Assembly (NCBI GenBank): GCA_024637115.1
Contig: JAGXFU010000017.1
Span: forward strand, 1-64,000
Length of the DNA stretch: 64,000 nucleotides
Direction of reading: 5' to 3'
DNA from: Actinomycetes bacterium
Lineage (GTDB): Bacteria; Actinomycetota; Coriobacteriia; Anaerosomatales; JAGXFU01
The position numbers were made by a program, and so were the translations under genes. Position 1 is the stretch's first letter; every line of letters begins with the position of its first letter. Below the pieces are notes generated by a model. That model saw only the letters and a program-made list of their open reading frames with translations, was not told the origin of the DNA and searched no databases. Below are positions 9,456-20,624 of this stretch, piece after piece.

Positions 9456-9913
9456 GACTTCCCCCTCCTGAGTTGACCAAAGAATTCCTTGAGCAGCGCC
9501 GAACTCTCCTCGGCATGTATGCCTTTGGAAACCTCGAAACGATGATTGAGTCGCTCGTCGTCTGATAGATCGTAGAGCGTACCGAGGGCACCCGCCTTTG
9601 GATCAGCGGTCGCGTACACGCAGCGCGCGATGCGCGCCTGATGCATGAGCCCCGCACACATGGGGCAGGGCTCAAGAGTGACGTAGACAGTGCAATCGGA
9701 GAGGCGCCAACGCTCGAGTTTCGAAGCGGCCTGGCGTATCGCTATGAGTTCGGCGTGTCCGGCCGGGTCGTGATCGATCTCTCGGCGATTGTGCCCGCGA
9801 GCCACAACCGCGCCTTCACACACGACGACCGCCCCGATGGGAACCTCGCCGATTTGCGCAGCCAGACGTGCCTCATCGAGCGCCATGGCCATGTAGGTTT
9901 CGTCGGCGTGCAT
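9452..9913 (-). CDS. tadA: tRNA-specific adenosine deaminase TadA
   Basis: TadA converts A34 to inosine in tRNA-Arg(ACG). The 153-residue protein has the zinc ligands H53 and proton-shuttle E55 in GHAELIAI and C83/C86 in EPCPMC, plus the VPIGAVVV substrate loop. ATG 9913 follows a GGGGGGA stretch; the longer upstream open frame has no matching N-terminus. Its substrate class, a tRNA-Arg with ACG anticodon, is encoded 1.4 kb away at 11362. It shares an operon with the DUF2207 gene through a four-base overlap. Confidence 0.95.
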   Translation of the reverse strand: MHADETYMAMALDEARLAAQIGEVPIGAVVVCEGAVVARGHNRREIDHDPAGHAELIAIRQAASKLERWRLSDCTVYVTLEPCPMCAGLMHQARIARCVYATADPKAGALGTLYDLSDDERLNHRFEVSKGIHAEESSALLKEFFGQLRRGKS

Positions 9914-10158
9914 GCTCGAGTGGTCCCCCCATCCTGGGCGAGTCCGTCGCATCCTTGAGAGGTGCATTACACCGCTCAGAACAGACGCTCGGGGTGGCCT
10001 ATTGCCAGTATCTTGGATTCTAACACCGTTTCCGCACCTCAGAGGGGGGCGACGGGAGGTCACTGTGTGTGAGATTATGAGAGATGAACAAACGCGGGTC
10101 TGGCTCGCCATACGCACGCTGGATCCCGCATGCGATGCGCAATCACAAGGAGTCAACG

Positions 10159-10890
10159 ATGAGCGCTGTAGACGATCTTGGTGGAGACGAGCTCACAGAC
10201 CTTGCTTCCGGGGAAGACGTTGATGATGGCAACCGCCGGCGCAAGCGTGCCGCCGCGCTCCTCCTCCTTGCGATCGTGGCCCTCATCATCTGGTGGGCGA
10301 TCATGCAGCTTCGCACGATTCCCGATGTTGTAGGGATGACCGAGGCCAACGCGATCCAGACCATTCAGGATGCCGGATTCGAAGTCGGGGGTCTCACACG
10401 CAGCTCTCAAACCGCCTTTGAGCCGGGCACCGTCTCGAACCAGGCGCCCGACGGCGGCGCTCGCAGGTTCCTGGGCGGCGCCGTCTCGATCGTCGTTGCC
10501 GAGGCAGGCGACGGGATAGCTGATGGCGACGGCACGGCCGGCCCTCCCGAAAGCAGCGGCCTCTACGACGATGGACTCACTCTTCCACCGGGCGGCGAAG
10601 GAAATGGCACTCCGGACTACGTCCCCGCGTCGCCGCCTGAACTCGGTCCGCAGATGATCGACGTGCTCGGCATGACGGAGTCGGCCGCACGTGCGGCGCT
10701 TACCGAGGCAGGATTCACGTTCACCGTGGACTACGGACCCGCCACAGCAAGCGCACCGGGACGCGTCTACTATCAGAACCCCACGCCTGACTCATTTGTG
10801 CAAAGCGGAATCCGGGTGAGTTTATGGGTCTCGACAGGAGCGCCCACCGGCGGCAAGCCGTACCCGCAGCCACCGATTCCAAGCGACTAA
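10159..10890 (+). CDS. Single-pass membrane protein with two PASTA domains
   Basis: The start is ATG 10159 with AAGGAG nine bases upstream; an in-frame ATG at 10084 lacks a ribosome site. A short acidic cytoplasmic N-terminus (1-24) and a basic stop (RRRKR) precede one membrane helix (about 31-48). Two PASTA domains follow (about 52-115 with IPDVVGMTEANAIQTIQDAG; about 170-235 with MIDVLGMTESAARAALTEAG), joined by a Gly/Pro-rich acidic linker. PASTA domains bind peptidoglycan or muropeptides. No kinase domain is attached, unlike PknB; the only Ser/Thr kinase in the window is at 62166. Confidence 0.85.
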   Translation: MSAVDDLGGDELTDLASGEDVDDGNRRRKRAAALLLLAIVALIIWWAIMQLRTIPDVVGMTEANAIQTIQDAGFEVGGLTRSSQTAFEPGTVSNQAPDGGARRFLGGAVSIVVAEAGDGIADGDGTAGPPESSGLYDDGLTLPPGGEGNGTPDYVPASPPELGPQMIDVLGMTESAARAALTEAGFTFTVDYGPATASAPGRVYYQNPTPDSFVQSGIRVSLWVSTGAPTGGKPYPQPPIPSD

Positions 10891-10965
10891 CGGCGTCCCA
10901 CCTCTCCCAACTCACGCGTTCGCATGATATTCTCCTGTGTGCTCGATGCCGCGTGTTGCACGCGC

Positions 10966-11055
10966 GGAGGGATGGCAGAGTCTGGCTTATCGCGATGGTC
11001 TTGAAAACCATTGACCCGCAAGGGTCCGGGGGTTCGAATCCCTCTCCCTCCGCCA
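10966..11055 (+). tRNA. tRNA-Ser (anticodon TGA)
   Basis: Acceptor GGAGGGA pairs with TCCCTCC, with discriminator G and encoded CCA. The anticodon arm ATGGTCTTGAAAACCAT gives TGA (UCA/UCG/UCU reading). The long variable arm (TTGACCCGCAAGGGTCC) is typical of serine. The T-arm is GGGTTCGAATCCC. Confidence 0.97.
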
Positions 11056-11172
11056 CACGCATCGATCACATCGCACTACGGGTTCACCGCGCCCCTACAC
11101 CCTGCTACAATGATGCCGCGTTTCTCCCGGTCGGGACGCACTGCGAAAGAGGTGGCCATGGAGGAACGTCAC

Positions 11173-11267
11173 GGAGAGCTGGCCGAGTCGGCTGAAGGCG
11201 CTCGCCTGCTAAGCGAGTATGGGGTTCTAAAGCTCCATCGAGGGTTCGAATCCCTCGCTCTCCGCCA
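11173..11267 (+). tRNA. tRNA-Ser (anticodon GCT)
   Basis: Acceptor GGAGAGC pairs with GCTCTCC, with discriminator G and encoded CCA. The anticodon arm CTCGCCTGCTAAGCGAG gives GCT for AGC/AGU. A long variable arm follows (TATGGGGTTCTAAAGCTCCA). It is the second of three tRNAs in this cluster and the third serine isoacceptor in the window. Confidence 0.97.
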
Positions 11268-11361
11268 GTTGACAATCGTCCTGCCCCCTGGCAGGATTGC
11301 AAAGCCTGTGACGGGTTCTGGTTTCGGCACTCGCCGTACCGGGGCAGAATCCCCACAGCAC

Positions 11362-11438
11362 GCGCCGTTAGCTCAGCTGGATAGAGTATCTGACTACGAA
11401 TCAGAAGGTCGCAGGTTCGAATCCTGCACGGCGCACCA
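11362..11438 (+). tRNA. tRNA-Arg (anticodon ACG)
   Basis: Acceptor GCGCCGT pairs with ACGGCGC, with discriminator A and encoded CCA. The anticodon arm TCTGACTACGAATCAGA gives ACG, the class modified to ICG by TadA, whose gene is nearby. The D-arm is AGCTCAGCTGGATAGAGT and the T-arm AGGTTCGAATCCT. Confidence 0.97.
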
Positions 11439-11454
11439 TGCATCGTTCCGAAGG

Positions 11455-11475
11455 ACCCCGCTTGCGGGGTTCTTC
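11455..11475 (+). terminator. Intrinsic terminator after the tRNA cluster
   Basis: ACCCCG and CGGGGT form a six-pair stem around a CTTG loop, followed by TCTTCGT, 16 bases after tRNA-Arg. It probably ends the tRNA transcript before the LOG-like gene. Confidence 0.65.
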
Positions 11476-11521
11476 GTGTATCCGGCCCCGGTCACGTACA
11501 ATCCGACAAAAGGGGGGCACC

Positions 11522-12016
11522 ATGCAGACAGTCATCGGGGTCATGGGCGGCGCGGCTGCGAGTTCTGCTACCGAACGCATGGCCCATGAACTGGGCAGAC
11601 TCATTGCTGAGCACACGTGGGTGCTGCTCAATGGGGGACGCAGCGCGGGCGTGATGGCTGCCTCGGCTGCGGGTGCTCATGCCGCCGGAGGACTCGTGGT
11701 GGGGGTGCTGCCCGATGAGCATATCCATGGCATGTCGCTCGATGTGGACATCCCCATTCTCACGGGGATGGGTGACGCCCGAAACGTGATAAACGTTCTA
11801 TCGAGCCGCGTGATCGTTGCTCTGCCGGGCGGAGCCGGCACGATCTCAGAAGTCGCCCACGCACTCAAGTTCAACCGTCCGGTGGTGACACTCGGCCTTG
11901 AGCTCGGCGACCTGTTCTCAGAGCATCGAACACGCGGAATCCTCGTTTCCGTCTCCACACCGACCCAGGCAGTCGCGGCCGTCGAGGCCTTCCTGGAAAG
12001 GACTGTGTTCGAGTGA
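11522..12016 (+). CDS. LOG/TIGR00725-family nucleotide-binding (lysine decarboxylase-like) protein
   Basis: The start is ATG 11522 after a GGGGGG run; the frame is open further upstream through the tRNA region, which cannot be coding. The 164-residue protein has the Rossmann-like fold of the 'possible lysine decarboxylase' superfamily: N-terminal IGVMGGAAASS, then LLNGGRSAGVM and the PGGAGTISE loop that carries the family catalytic glutamate. Short TIGR00725-type members are related to LOG phosphoribohydrolases but their substrate is unproven. The stop overlaps the next gene (GTGA), indicating coupling to the SDR. Confidence 0.8.
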   Translation: MQTVIGVMGGAAASSATERMAHELGRLIAEHTWVLLNGGRSAGVMAASAAGAHAAGGLVVGVLPDEHIHGMSLDVDIPILTGMGDARNVINVLSSRVIVALPGGAGTISEVAHALKFNRPVVTLGLELGDLFSEHRTRGILVSVSTPTQAVAAVEAFLERTVFE

Positions 12017-12843
12017 CCACACCATCCCGAAGCACGCTCGCCGGCAAGACTGTCGTGATTACCGGATCCACCAAGGGTATCGGTCGCGCAATAGCTCAAG
12101 AGTGCGCCCGCCGCGGTGCCCACATTGTAGTTTCCTCGCGTACCCAGAGTGATGTGGACAGTACGCTGACCAACTTCGAGCGCAACGGATGGAACGTCTC
12201 GGGAATGACCTGTGATGTGGTTGAATTCGAGCAGCTCGAGCGTCTCAGAGAACACGCCATCGACCGTTGGGGTGCTCTCGATATCTGGGTAAGCAACGCA
12301 GGTATCTCCCAGGGCTTCCAGGCAGTCGACGATATGGATCCCGCCACCATCGCACGCGTGATCGACATCGACCTGACGGGTGCGGCACTGTCTGCCCGCG
12401 CCGTCCTGCCCCATTTCAGAGGTCACGGCGGAATCCTCATGAATCTCGCGGGGCGTGGATATCGCGGCGATGCCACTCCCTACACCGCCGTCTATGCCGC
12501 GACCAAGACCGCCGTCACGAGCCTCACCAAGTCGTTGGCCAAGGAGAACGCCGACAAGGATGTCAGCGTCATTGCATATGTGCCCGGCATGGTTGATACC
12601 GACTTCTACAGCGACATCGAGGTGAGTCCGCGCCTCAAACATCGGGCGGATGACTGGAAATGGGCGCTCGACGCGTTCGGGGTACCACTCGAGCTGTGTG
12701 GCACCCAGGCAGCGGATGCACTGGAGAAGGCGTCCCCGAGTACCTCCGGCAACATATACTCCACACTCGGATTTTGGCGCACAGTACGCGGAATCATCAG
12801 AATCTCACGCCATAGGCGGGCCGGACGCATCGGCAAAGACTGA
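12013..12843 (+). CDS. Short-chain dehydrogenase/reductase (SDR)
   Basis: Classical SDR-like protein of 276 residues. The cofactor loop TGSTKGIG (17-24), DVV near residue 60 and SNAG support NAD(P) binding, and the active-site YxxxK is Y161-AAT-K165. The catalytic serine normally 13 residues before the tyrosine is not seen; an arginine stands there in the segment NLAGRGYRGD. It may therefore be an atypical or non-catalytic member. GTG start overlaps the preceding stop by three to four bases. The C-terminal 20 residues are basic. Substrate unknown. Confidence 0.82.
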   Translation: MTTPSRSTLAGKTVVITGSTKGIGRAIAQECARRGAHIVVSSRTQSDVDSTLTNFERNGWNVSGMTCDVVEFEQLERLREHAIDRWGALDIWVSNAGISQGFQAVDDMDPATIARVIDIDLTGAALSARAVLPHFRGHGGILMNLAGRGYRGDATPYTAVYAATKTAVTSLTKSLAKENADKDVSVIAYVPGMVDTDFYSDIEVSPRLKHRADDWKWALDAFGVPLELCGTQAADALEKASPSTSGNIYSTLGFWRTVRGIIRISRHRRAGRIGKD

Positions 12844-13016
12844 ACGTGTTCCGCCGTTCATCCACACGAGTGCCACTGTTGGTCCCTATCGCGTTGACAA
12901 CGCTCGTGTACGATTGCAGGCTTTACTCGTTAGTATATGAACGGAATCACATAAGCTAAGGAACGCTGCGACCGAGAACATCGACCGGTAGCACACCGTT
13001 CGAGGGATGAGGCTCT

Positions 13017-13232
13017 GTGCCTGAATGCGCGTACACCTCAATATGCGACTTCTTCGTCTCCGAGGTCGGCTACTCCCCCGAACTCAACCACAACATGAAG
13101 CAGCATTTCTGCCTTGAGGACAACACCCACTGCGCTCGGCTGCTCGCAATGGACATCGTGGGAGAGAACATACCCGTGGACATGCTACCAACCGACACAG
13201 AACGCCTCACCGAGCTTGACGCGTCGATGTAG
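13017..13232 (+). CDS. Small four-cysteine protein (possible metal-binding)
   Basis: GTG 13017 starts a 71-residue protein with cysteines at 4, 10, 32 and 39 (CAYTSIC and FCLEDNTHCARLL). The pattern C-x5-C ... C-x6-C-AR resembles small cysteine domains found with bacterial signalling proteins and suggests zinc or iron-sulfur binding. The ribosome site is weak (GGATGAGG). It converges with the fused dehydrogenase gene, leaving three bases between stops. Confidence 0.6.
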   Translation: MPECAYTSICDFFVSEVGYSPELNHNMKQHFCLEDNTHCARLLAMDIVGENIPVDMLPTDTERLTELDASM

Positions 13233-13235
13233 GCT

Positions 13236-15602
<2,367 letters not shown>

Positions 15603-15761
15603 GCGAATCACTCCATCGATGTGGCGGGAGATATGGACTTCCTCGGCGACAGTCAGGGGGGATCGTGCATAGAACCCTTATTCCCGTTCGACGCCTGACC
15701 ATGTCAGGACGATGGAGTACTGCGAATGCCCGCGCACGGTCGGTAGCTCCCGCAACCGGCC

Positions 15762-17045
15762 CTATCCCACTGGCTGAATGACTTCCTGACCACCCATGTA
15801 CGGGCGCAAGACCTCAGGAATCACAACACTGCCATCGGTCTGCTGATAGTTCTCGAGTACGGCAACGAGACAGCGACCGACGGCCAGCCCGGAACCGTTG
15901 AGGGTATGCACAAGTCGCGAGCCCTTGAACGTCCCGGGGTCGCGATACTTGATGCTCGCGCGGCGCGCCTGAAAGTCCATGCAGTTACTGCAACTCGAGA
16001 TCTCTTTGTAGTTCTCATAACTCGGCAACCAGACCTCGATGTCATACGTCTTGGCCGCACCGAAGCCCATGTCGCCGGTGCACAGGACAATCGTGCGATA
16101 TGGAAGGCCGAGGAGCTGCAGGATATTCTCGGCATCGGCTGTCATGCCCTCGAGCTCATCAAAGCTCGACTCGGGCTCCGAGAACTTCACCATTTCGACC
16201 TTATCGAACTGGTGCACGCGAATCATGCCGCGTGTATCGCGCCCCGCGCTGCCCGCTTCTTCACGAAAGCAGGGCGTGTATGCGCAGTAGTGCCGGGGAA
16301 GGGTGTCCCCTTCAAGCACTTCATCGCGATGCAGGTTCGTGAGCTGTACCTCGGCGGTTGGAATCAGATAGAGCCCCTCGTCGGTCTTGAAGAGGTCGTC
16401 CTCGAACTTGGGCAACTGACCGGTGCCAAAGAGCGTCTCTGAGTTGGCAAGCGCGGGCACAGCCCACTCTGTGTAGCCGCGAGATCCGTGGGTATCGAGC
16501 ATGAAGTTGATGAGTGCGCGATTGAGGCGTGCACCATCGCGACCCAGTACCACGAAGCGCGACTTGGCGAGCTTGACTCCGGTCTCAAAATCGATGATTC
16601 CCATCTGGGGGCCAAGGTCCCAGTGCGCTACCGGCTCGAACTCAAACTCACGCGGAGTACCCCACCTACGGATTTCAACGTTGTCGTTCTCATCGGCACC
16701 GACCGGCACACTTTCGTGCGGCAGGTTGGGAGAGGTAACGAGAATCTCGCGGACCTGCTCGTCGATGCTCTCGCGCTCTGCGTCGAGGGCTGTGACTTCT
16801 TCATTGATGAGACGTACTTCTTCTTTAGCAGCCTCGGCCTCTTCGCGCTTGCCCTCTTTCATGAGAGCGCCGATCGCCTTGGAGGCTTCGTTTCGACGCG
16901 CCTGGCGTACTTCGACTTCGCCGATCAGCTCGCGCCGTCGCAGATCCAACTTCTCGAATGCGCCGGAGTCCCACTCTGCCCCGCGGTCTGCCATTGCCTG
17001 GGCAACGACATCGAGATTATCGCGGACGAACTTGGCATCCAACAT
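15762..17045 (-). CDS. serS: Seryl-tRNA synthetase
   Basis: Class II synthetase charging tRNA-Ser, 427 residues (usual 420-430). The N-terminal MLDAKFVRDNLDVVAQA begins the long antiparallel coiled-coil arm (to about 105) that grips the long variable arm. The catalytic core has motif 2 (HYCAYTPCFREEAGSAGRDT) and motif 3 (NGSGLAVGRCLVAVLENYQ). Three serine tRNA genes lie within the window. The leader to the divergent 17107 gene is about 60 bases, too short for a T-box. Confidence 0.97.
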   Translation of the reverse strand: MLDAKFVRDNLDVVAQAMADRGAEWDSGAFEKLDLRRRELIGEVEVRQARRNEASKAIGALMKEGKREEAEAAKEEVRLINEEVTALDAERESIDEQVREILVTSPNLPHESVPVGADENDNVEIRRWGTPREFEFEPVAHWDLGPQMGIIDFETGVKLAKSRFVVLGRDGARLNRALINFMLDTHGSRGYTEWAVPALANSETLFGTGQLPKFEDDLFKTDEGLYLIPTAEVQLTNLHRDEVLEGDTLPRHYCAYTPCFREEAGSAGRDTRGMIRVHQFDKVEMVKFSEPESSFDELEGMTADAENILQLLGLPYRTIVLCTGDMGFGAAKTYDIEVWLPSYENYKEISSCSNCMDFQARRASIKYRDPGTFKGSRLVHTLNGSGLAVGRCLVAVLENYQQTDGSVVIPEVLRPYMGGQEVIQPVG

Positions 17046-17106
17046 GGGACGGGCCCTCCTCTACGAGCGGATTCGCACTTGCGAAGGAGTATAGCGGAGC
17101 CCGCAT

Positions 17107-17931
17107 ATGAGAGCCGATGATCCACGCGTGACTTCGCTTTCAGATATCCTGTCTCGCATGAAGCAGCACGCATCAACTTCTCTCGCGATCGCCGAGATCG
17201 CCGGACGCGACAGCGTTGCCGCGGTCGTGGCGGCGGTACACGCTCGTCACTTCACGCGCATTCTCCCCACGGTAGGATTCACCGGTACCGAGACAGGGGA
17301 CCATGCCGCACCGCTACGAGCCATCGAGCGGATGAAAGCGCTCCTCGGCACGAAGGTTGAGGTGCTGGAGCCGCTGGAGCTTCGAAATGAGACGCTCTGG
17401 TCAGCGCTCAACCGTGAATTCGCGGATGATATCGCCTCACGTTTTGGGGTGTGGTCGCCGTGTCTCGCGTGCCATCTCTACTTCCATCTGCTGCGTGTAC
17501 CCGTGTCGTGGGAACACAACGGAGCGCCGGTGATCGCAGGTGAGCGCGATACGCACGATGGGCGCATCAAACTCTCACAGACCACCGAAAGCATCAACGC
17601 CGCCATCCGCGTACTGGCCTCTGGTGATGTCGATTTGCTTCAGCCGATCCGAAATGCCAGCGGCAGCGAGGTGGCATCGCTCGTGGGTGCCGACTGGGAT
17701 GAAGGTGAGGCGCAGCTCGGATGTGAACTCTCGGGCAACTACACGGAACCTGATGGCACAGTTCGCTACAACGAGGACGGGTACGCTCGCTACCTGGGCG
17801 AATTCTTCGAACCCGTGGGTAGAAGCATCATCGCTGCACTGAGCGCAGGCGATGAGCGCGACTACGCCAAAATCGTCAAATTGACGCTCGATAGTAAGTC
17901 CCCAAAAGGGCTTCCCCGTTTCGTCATCTGA
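17107..17931 (+). CDS. Putative PP-loop ATPase-like (adenine nucleotide alpha hydrolase-like) protein
   Basis: The 274-residue product starts near a loop IAEIAGRDSVAAV, resembling the SGGxDS pyrophosphate loop with G-R-D-S conserved. A later cysteine pair (SPCLACHLYFH) and the acidic GERDTHDGRIKLSQT segment recall ExsB/thiouridylase-type PP-loop enzymes. That would suggest adenylation of a tRNA base or small molecule, but the first glycine of the loop is atypical, so this is tentative. It is divergent from serS and stands alone before the octaheme cytochrome. Confidence 0.6.
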   Translation: MRADDPRVTSLSDILSRMKQHASTSLAIAEIAGRDSVAAVVAAVHARHFTRILPTVGFTGTETGDHAAPLRAIERMKALLGTKVEVLEPLELRNETLWSALNREFADDIASRFGVWSPCLACHLYFHLLRVPVSWEHNGAPVIAGERDTHDGRIKLSQTTESINAAIRVLASGDVDLLQPIRNASGSEVASLVGADWDEGEAQLGCELSGNYTEPDGTVRYNEDGYARYLGEFFEPVGRSIIAALSAGDERDYAKIVKLTLDSKSPKGLPRFVI

Positions 17932-18005
17932 GTGCCTCGCTTCATTGACCTGAACGAACCCTAACGACTACTCTGAAGAGTGATACTCGGCGATGGCGGA
18001 GGACC

Positions 18006-19214
18006 ATGGCTCGAATCAGCAGAATTGCGGTACTTTGTGCCGCCATTATCGTTCTGGGGGCGCTGTTCGCGGTGCCGGCCCTCGCATGGGACGAATCACA
18101 GCCGATTCCCGATGGTTGGAACACCACGTCCGTTTTCACACACGATCTCACCGACTGCGTGCAGTGCCATGATTACGGCGCCAGCTGCGAGGCGTGCCAC
18201 GATATCTCTGGCACGCCGATCTGGCAGGGTCCGCACGGTGACTATGCGGTCACCACAAACAAGTGCGAGTCATGCCACACGGTTCACCTAGCCCCGCTCG
18301 GCGGCGTCATGCTGCTACCCGCGGCCACGATCATTGACACATGCCAGACGTGCCATGATGGTTCGGGCGGCTCGGGTGTCTACGGCGCAATCGAAGCTCG
18401 CACGGGCGTGCAGCCGGGGGGCGGACACCGGGTGGGCGTGACCGACCAGGTTCCCGGCGGCGATGCGCTCAGCGGCGGGATTTCCACCGTCACGTTCAGT
18501 GACCAGAACGGATTCCTCACCTGCACCGACTGCCATAGTCCACACGGCTCTGATCTCATCGAGCCGTTTACGGGTGAGCGGCAGCGTGTGGAATCAGCGA
18601 TATGGCGCTGGGCCTCTCCGTGGACTTCAAAGCTCCTGCGTCAGCAGCCAACGAGCGCAACCTCTGCGGTCACCGAATACGGTTCTGACTGGTGTCTCGC
18701 CTGTCACAAAGGACGTTCGAACAGCGGGCCGACCATGAACCACCCGGTCGACTCGCTGGTCTCAACAACGACGCCCTTCTACTACGACAACGTCGCAATC
18801 CTCAATAGCGATGCACCCACCGGCGTGACCGTTCTCGGACAGATGGCGATCTGGGGTTCTCGAAACGAGACGCACACCACGCACGCCGATCCCCTGATCA
18901 CAGAGATCCGGCCGTTCGATCGGCTTGTTGCATCGCGCGGCTTTCTCATGCCCTACCCCCGCACCGTACAGCAGGACGGTCACGCACCGATCTGCCAGCA
19001 GTGCCATGAAGACAGTCGCTTCGTTGGAACGCTCAGCGCCGATGGCCTGACCGGTGACCCGGCAACCGTCACGATCACCGCTCCCGACGGACGCACGGCA
19101 AGCGACAATCCGCGATTCCAGAACTTCCCCCACGAAACGCAGAACACGCGCCTCCTCGTTGAGACGGATGACGACCTGTGCCTGAACTGCCACCCCACGG
19201 GAGTTCTTCCTTAA
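18006..19214 (+). CDS. Secreted octaheme c-type cytochrome
   Basis: This 402-residue protein has a signal peptide (1-27, ending VPALA) and eight CxxCH heme-binding motifs: CVQCH, CEACH, CESCH, CQTCH, CTDCH, CLACH, CQQCH and CLNCH. No membrane helix follows the signal, so it should be extracytoplasmic and soluble or loosely attached. Multiheme proteins of this kind carry electrons across or outside the envelope. No quinol oxidase or maturation genes are adjacent. A second multiheme protein is at 57510-60365. Confidence 0.92.
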   Translation: MARISRIAVLCAAIIVLGALFAVPALAWDESQPIPDGWNTTSVFTHDLTDCVQCHDYGASCEACHDISGTPIWQGPHGDYAVTTNKCESCHTVHLAPLGGVMLLPAATIIDTCQTCHDGSGGSGVYGAIEARTGVQPGGGHRVGVTDQVPGGDALSGGISTVTFSDQNGFLTCTDCHSPHGSDLIEPFTGERQRVESAIWRWASPWTSKLLRQQPTSATSAVTEYGSDWCLACHKGRSNSGPTMNHPVDSLVSTTTPFYYDNVAILNSDAPTGVTVLGQMAIWGSRNETHTTHADPLITEIRPFDRLVASRGFLMPYPRTVQQDGHAPICQQCHEDSRFVGTLSADGLTGDPATVTITAPDGRTASDNPRFQNFPHETQNTRLLVETDDDLCLNCHPTGVLP

Positions 19215-19268
19215 GCTCAGTAGCGCCCTCCGCGACCCGTTCGGGTACGCTAGACAGCGGAGGTTCTC

Positions 19269-20615
19269 ATGACACAACCCGCGCCGCCGCTTCTCGTTAT
19301 CATGCTCGACGGTATGGGCGATCGCCCCTGGCCCATCCTTGGCGGACTCACGCCGCTCGCGGCAGCCGATACTCCGAACCTCGACGCCTTTGCGGCCGCA
19401 TCAGCCACCGGCATCCTCCACACAGTAGGCCCCGGTCGCGCACCCGGGACTGACCTCGCGCACTTCGTGCTGTTCGGCTATCCCCAATCAGACTATCCCG
19501 GCCGAGGAACCCTCGAAGCGCTCGGCGCGGGCCTCGAGCTGCATCCACACCAGATCGTTCTGCACGCCATCTTTGTCACCGTACGTCCACAGCCCGATGG
19601 CTCGCTCGAGATCGTTGAACGCCATCCGCGCGCGGATGGCGACGTCATTGCAGAGATGGCAGCGCGCATCTCCGAGTTCGAACACGACGGCCTGCGCGTG
19701 AACCTCATACACACTGGTGGTGAGGAGGCGATCGTCACCGTAGGCAGTTCCGACGGCGCGACCCTGCCCTCGCCCGACATCACCGACACCGATCCGCACA
19801 ATAACGGCTGGCCCGCAGGCAGCGTCAGGCCGCTCGACAGCGCCACTGACTGGCTCGCGGCCTCTGCGACCGCCAACGCGCTCACCGCATATCTCCAGCA
19901 CATCTACACGGAGCTCGCTCCCGCTGACACCTCTGACGAACGCCCCTTTCTGCTTCTCAAGTGGGTCTCGGAGCCACGCGACATAGCATCATTCACAGCT
20001 CAGACAGGCATGCGCGGCCACATTGTCAGCTCATCGCGGATCTTTGAAGGCATGGGACAGCTCCTTGGCATGGAACATCAGCAGGTAGCATCACTGCCCA
20101 ACCTTGCCGAGGACACCTCGATGCGACTGGAATCGGGAATCCGCGCGCTCCACGATGGAGCCGACTTCGTACTCGTACACCAAAAGGCACCTGACGTCGC
20201 AGGACACCGCAAGGACCCGGTGGCGAAGCGCGATGTGCTCGCCGCGATCGACCGGGGCCTGGGCGGACTTTCGAAACGTACGCCTCACACCTTTGATGGT
20301 CGCGCGCTCAGCTCTCTGCCACCCGGAACGATCGTGGTGGTAACGGGTGATCACGGTACGCCAGCCGGCACGGAACTGATTCATTCCGGCGACCCGGTTC
20401 CCTTCGCGGTTCTCGCCGATGCGGTCGCACCGGACGAGCAGGTCTCATTCGACGAGCGTGCGTGCGCACAAGGAATCCTGGGGCACATGCTCGGCAGCGA
20501 CTTCATGCCATTGATGCTCAACGCCCGGGGTACCGTGCGCTATTCCGGTGGGAGACTCAGTTCGCACACCGGCCTGCACTGGCCCCGCGACTATGAGCCT
20601 TTCCGAACTGAATAG
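19269..20615 (+). CDS. apgM: 2,3-bisphosphoglycerate-independent phosphoglycerate mutase, archaeal (ApgM) type
   Basis: The 448-residue protein belongs to the alkaline phosphatase superfamily. Metal-binding MLDGMGDRP (12-20), the nucleophile region PGTDLAHF and the ApgM-specific GRGTLEALGAGLEL block are clear, followed by VTGDHGTP near the C-terminus with a late metal ligand pair. Family members interconvert 3- and 2-phosphoglycerate. In archaeal ApgM the nucleophile is serine; here the aligned residue is T61. Start ATG 19269 follows GGAGG. It may instead be a phosphonopyruvate decarboxylase-related paralogue. Confidence 0.85.
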   Translation: MTQPAPPLLVIMLDGMGDRPWPILGGLTPLAAADTPNLDAFAAASATGILHTVGPGRAPGTDLAHFVLFGYPQSDYPGRGTLEALGAGLELHPHQIVLHAIFVTVRPQPDGSLEIVERHPRADGDVIAEMAARISEFEHDGLRVNLIHTGGEEAIVTVGSSDGATLPSPDITDTDPHNNGWPAGSVRPLDSATDWLAASATANALTAYLQHIYTELAPADTSDERPFLLLKWVSEPRDIASFTAQTGMRGHIVSSSRIFEGMGQLLGMEHQQVASLPNLAEDTSMRLESGIRALHDGADFVLVHQKAPDVAGHRKDPVAKRDVLAAIDRGLGGLSKRTPHTFDGRALSSLPPGTIVVVTGDHGTPAGTELIHSGDPVPFAVLADAVAPDEQVSFDERACAQGILGHMLGSDFMPLMLNARGTVRYSGGRLSSHTGLHWPRDYEPFRTE

Positions 20616-20624
20616 CGTAACTGC

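Noticed and set aside
9914-10158. SRP RNA gene between tadA and the PASTA gene
   Set aside because: No conserved apical GGAA/AGCA tetraloop region or long self-complementary hairpin was found.
11677-12642. 321-residue minus-strand open frame across the LOG and SDR genes
   Set aside because: Both genes on the plus strand have diagnostic motifs and a GTGA overlap; the opposite frame is a shadow.
12894-12930. Sigma70 promoter before the four-cysteine gene (TTGACA at 12894)
   Set aside because: No acceptable -10 hexamer at 16-18 bases spacing.
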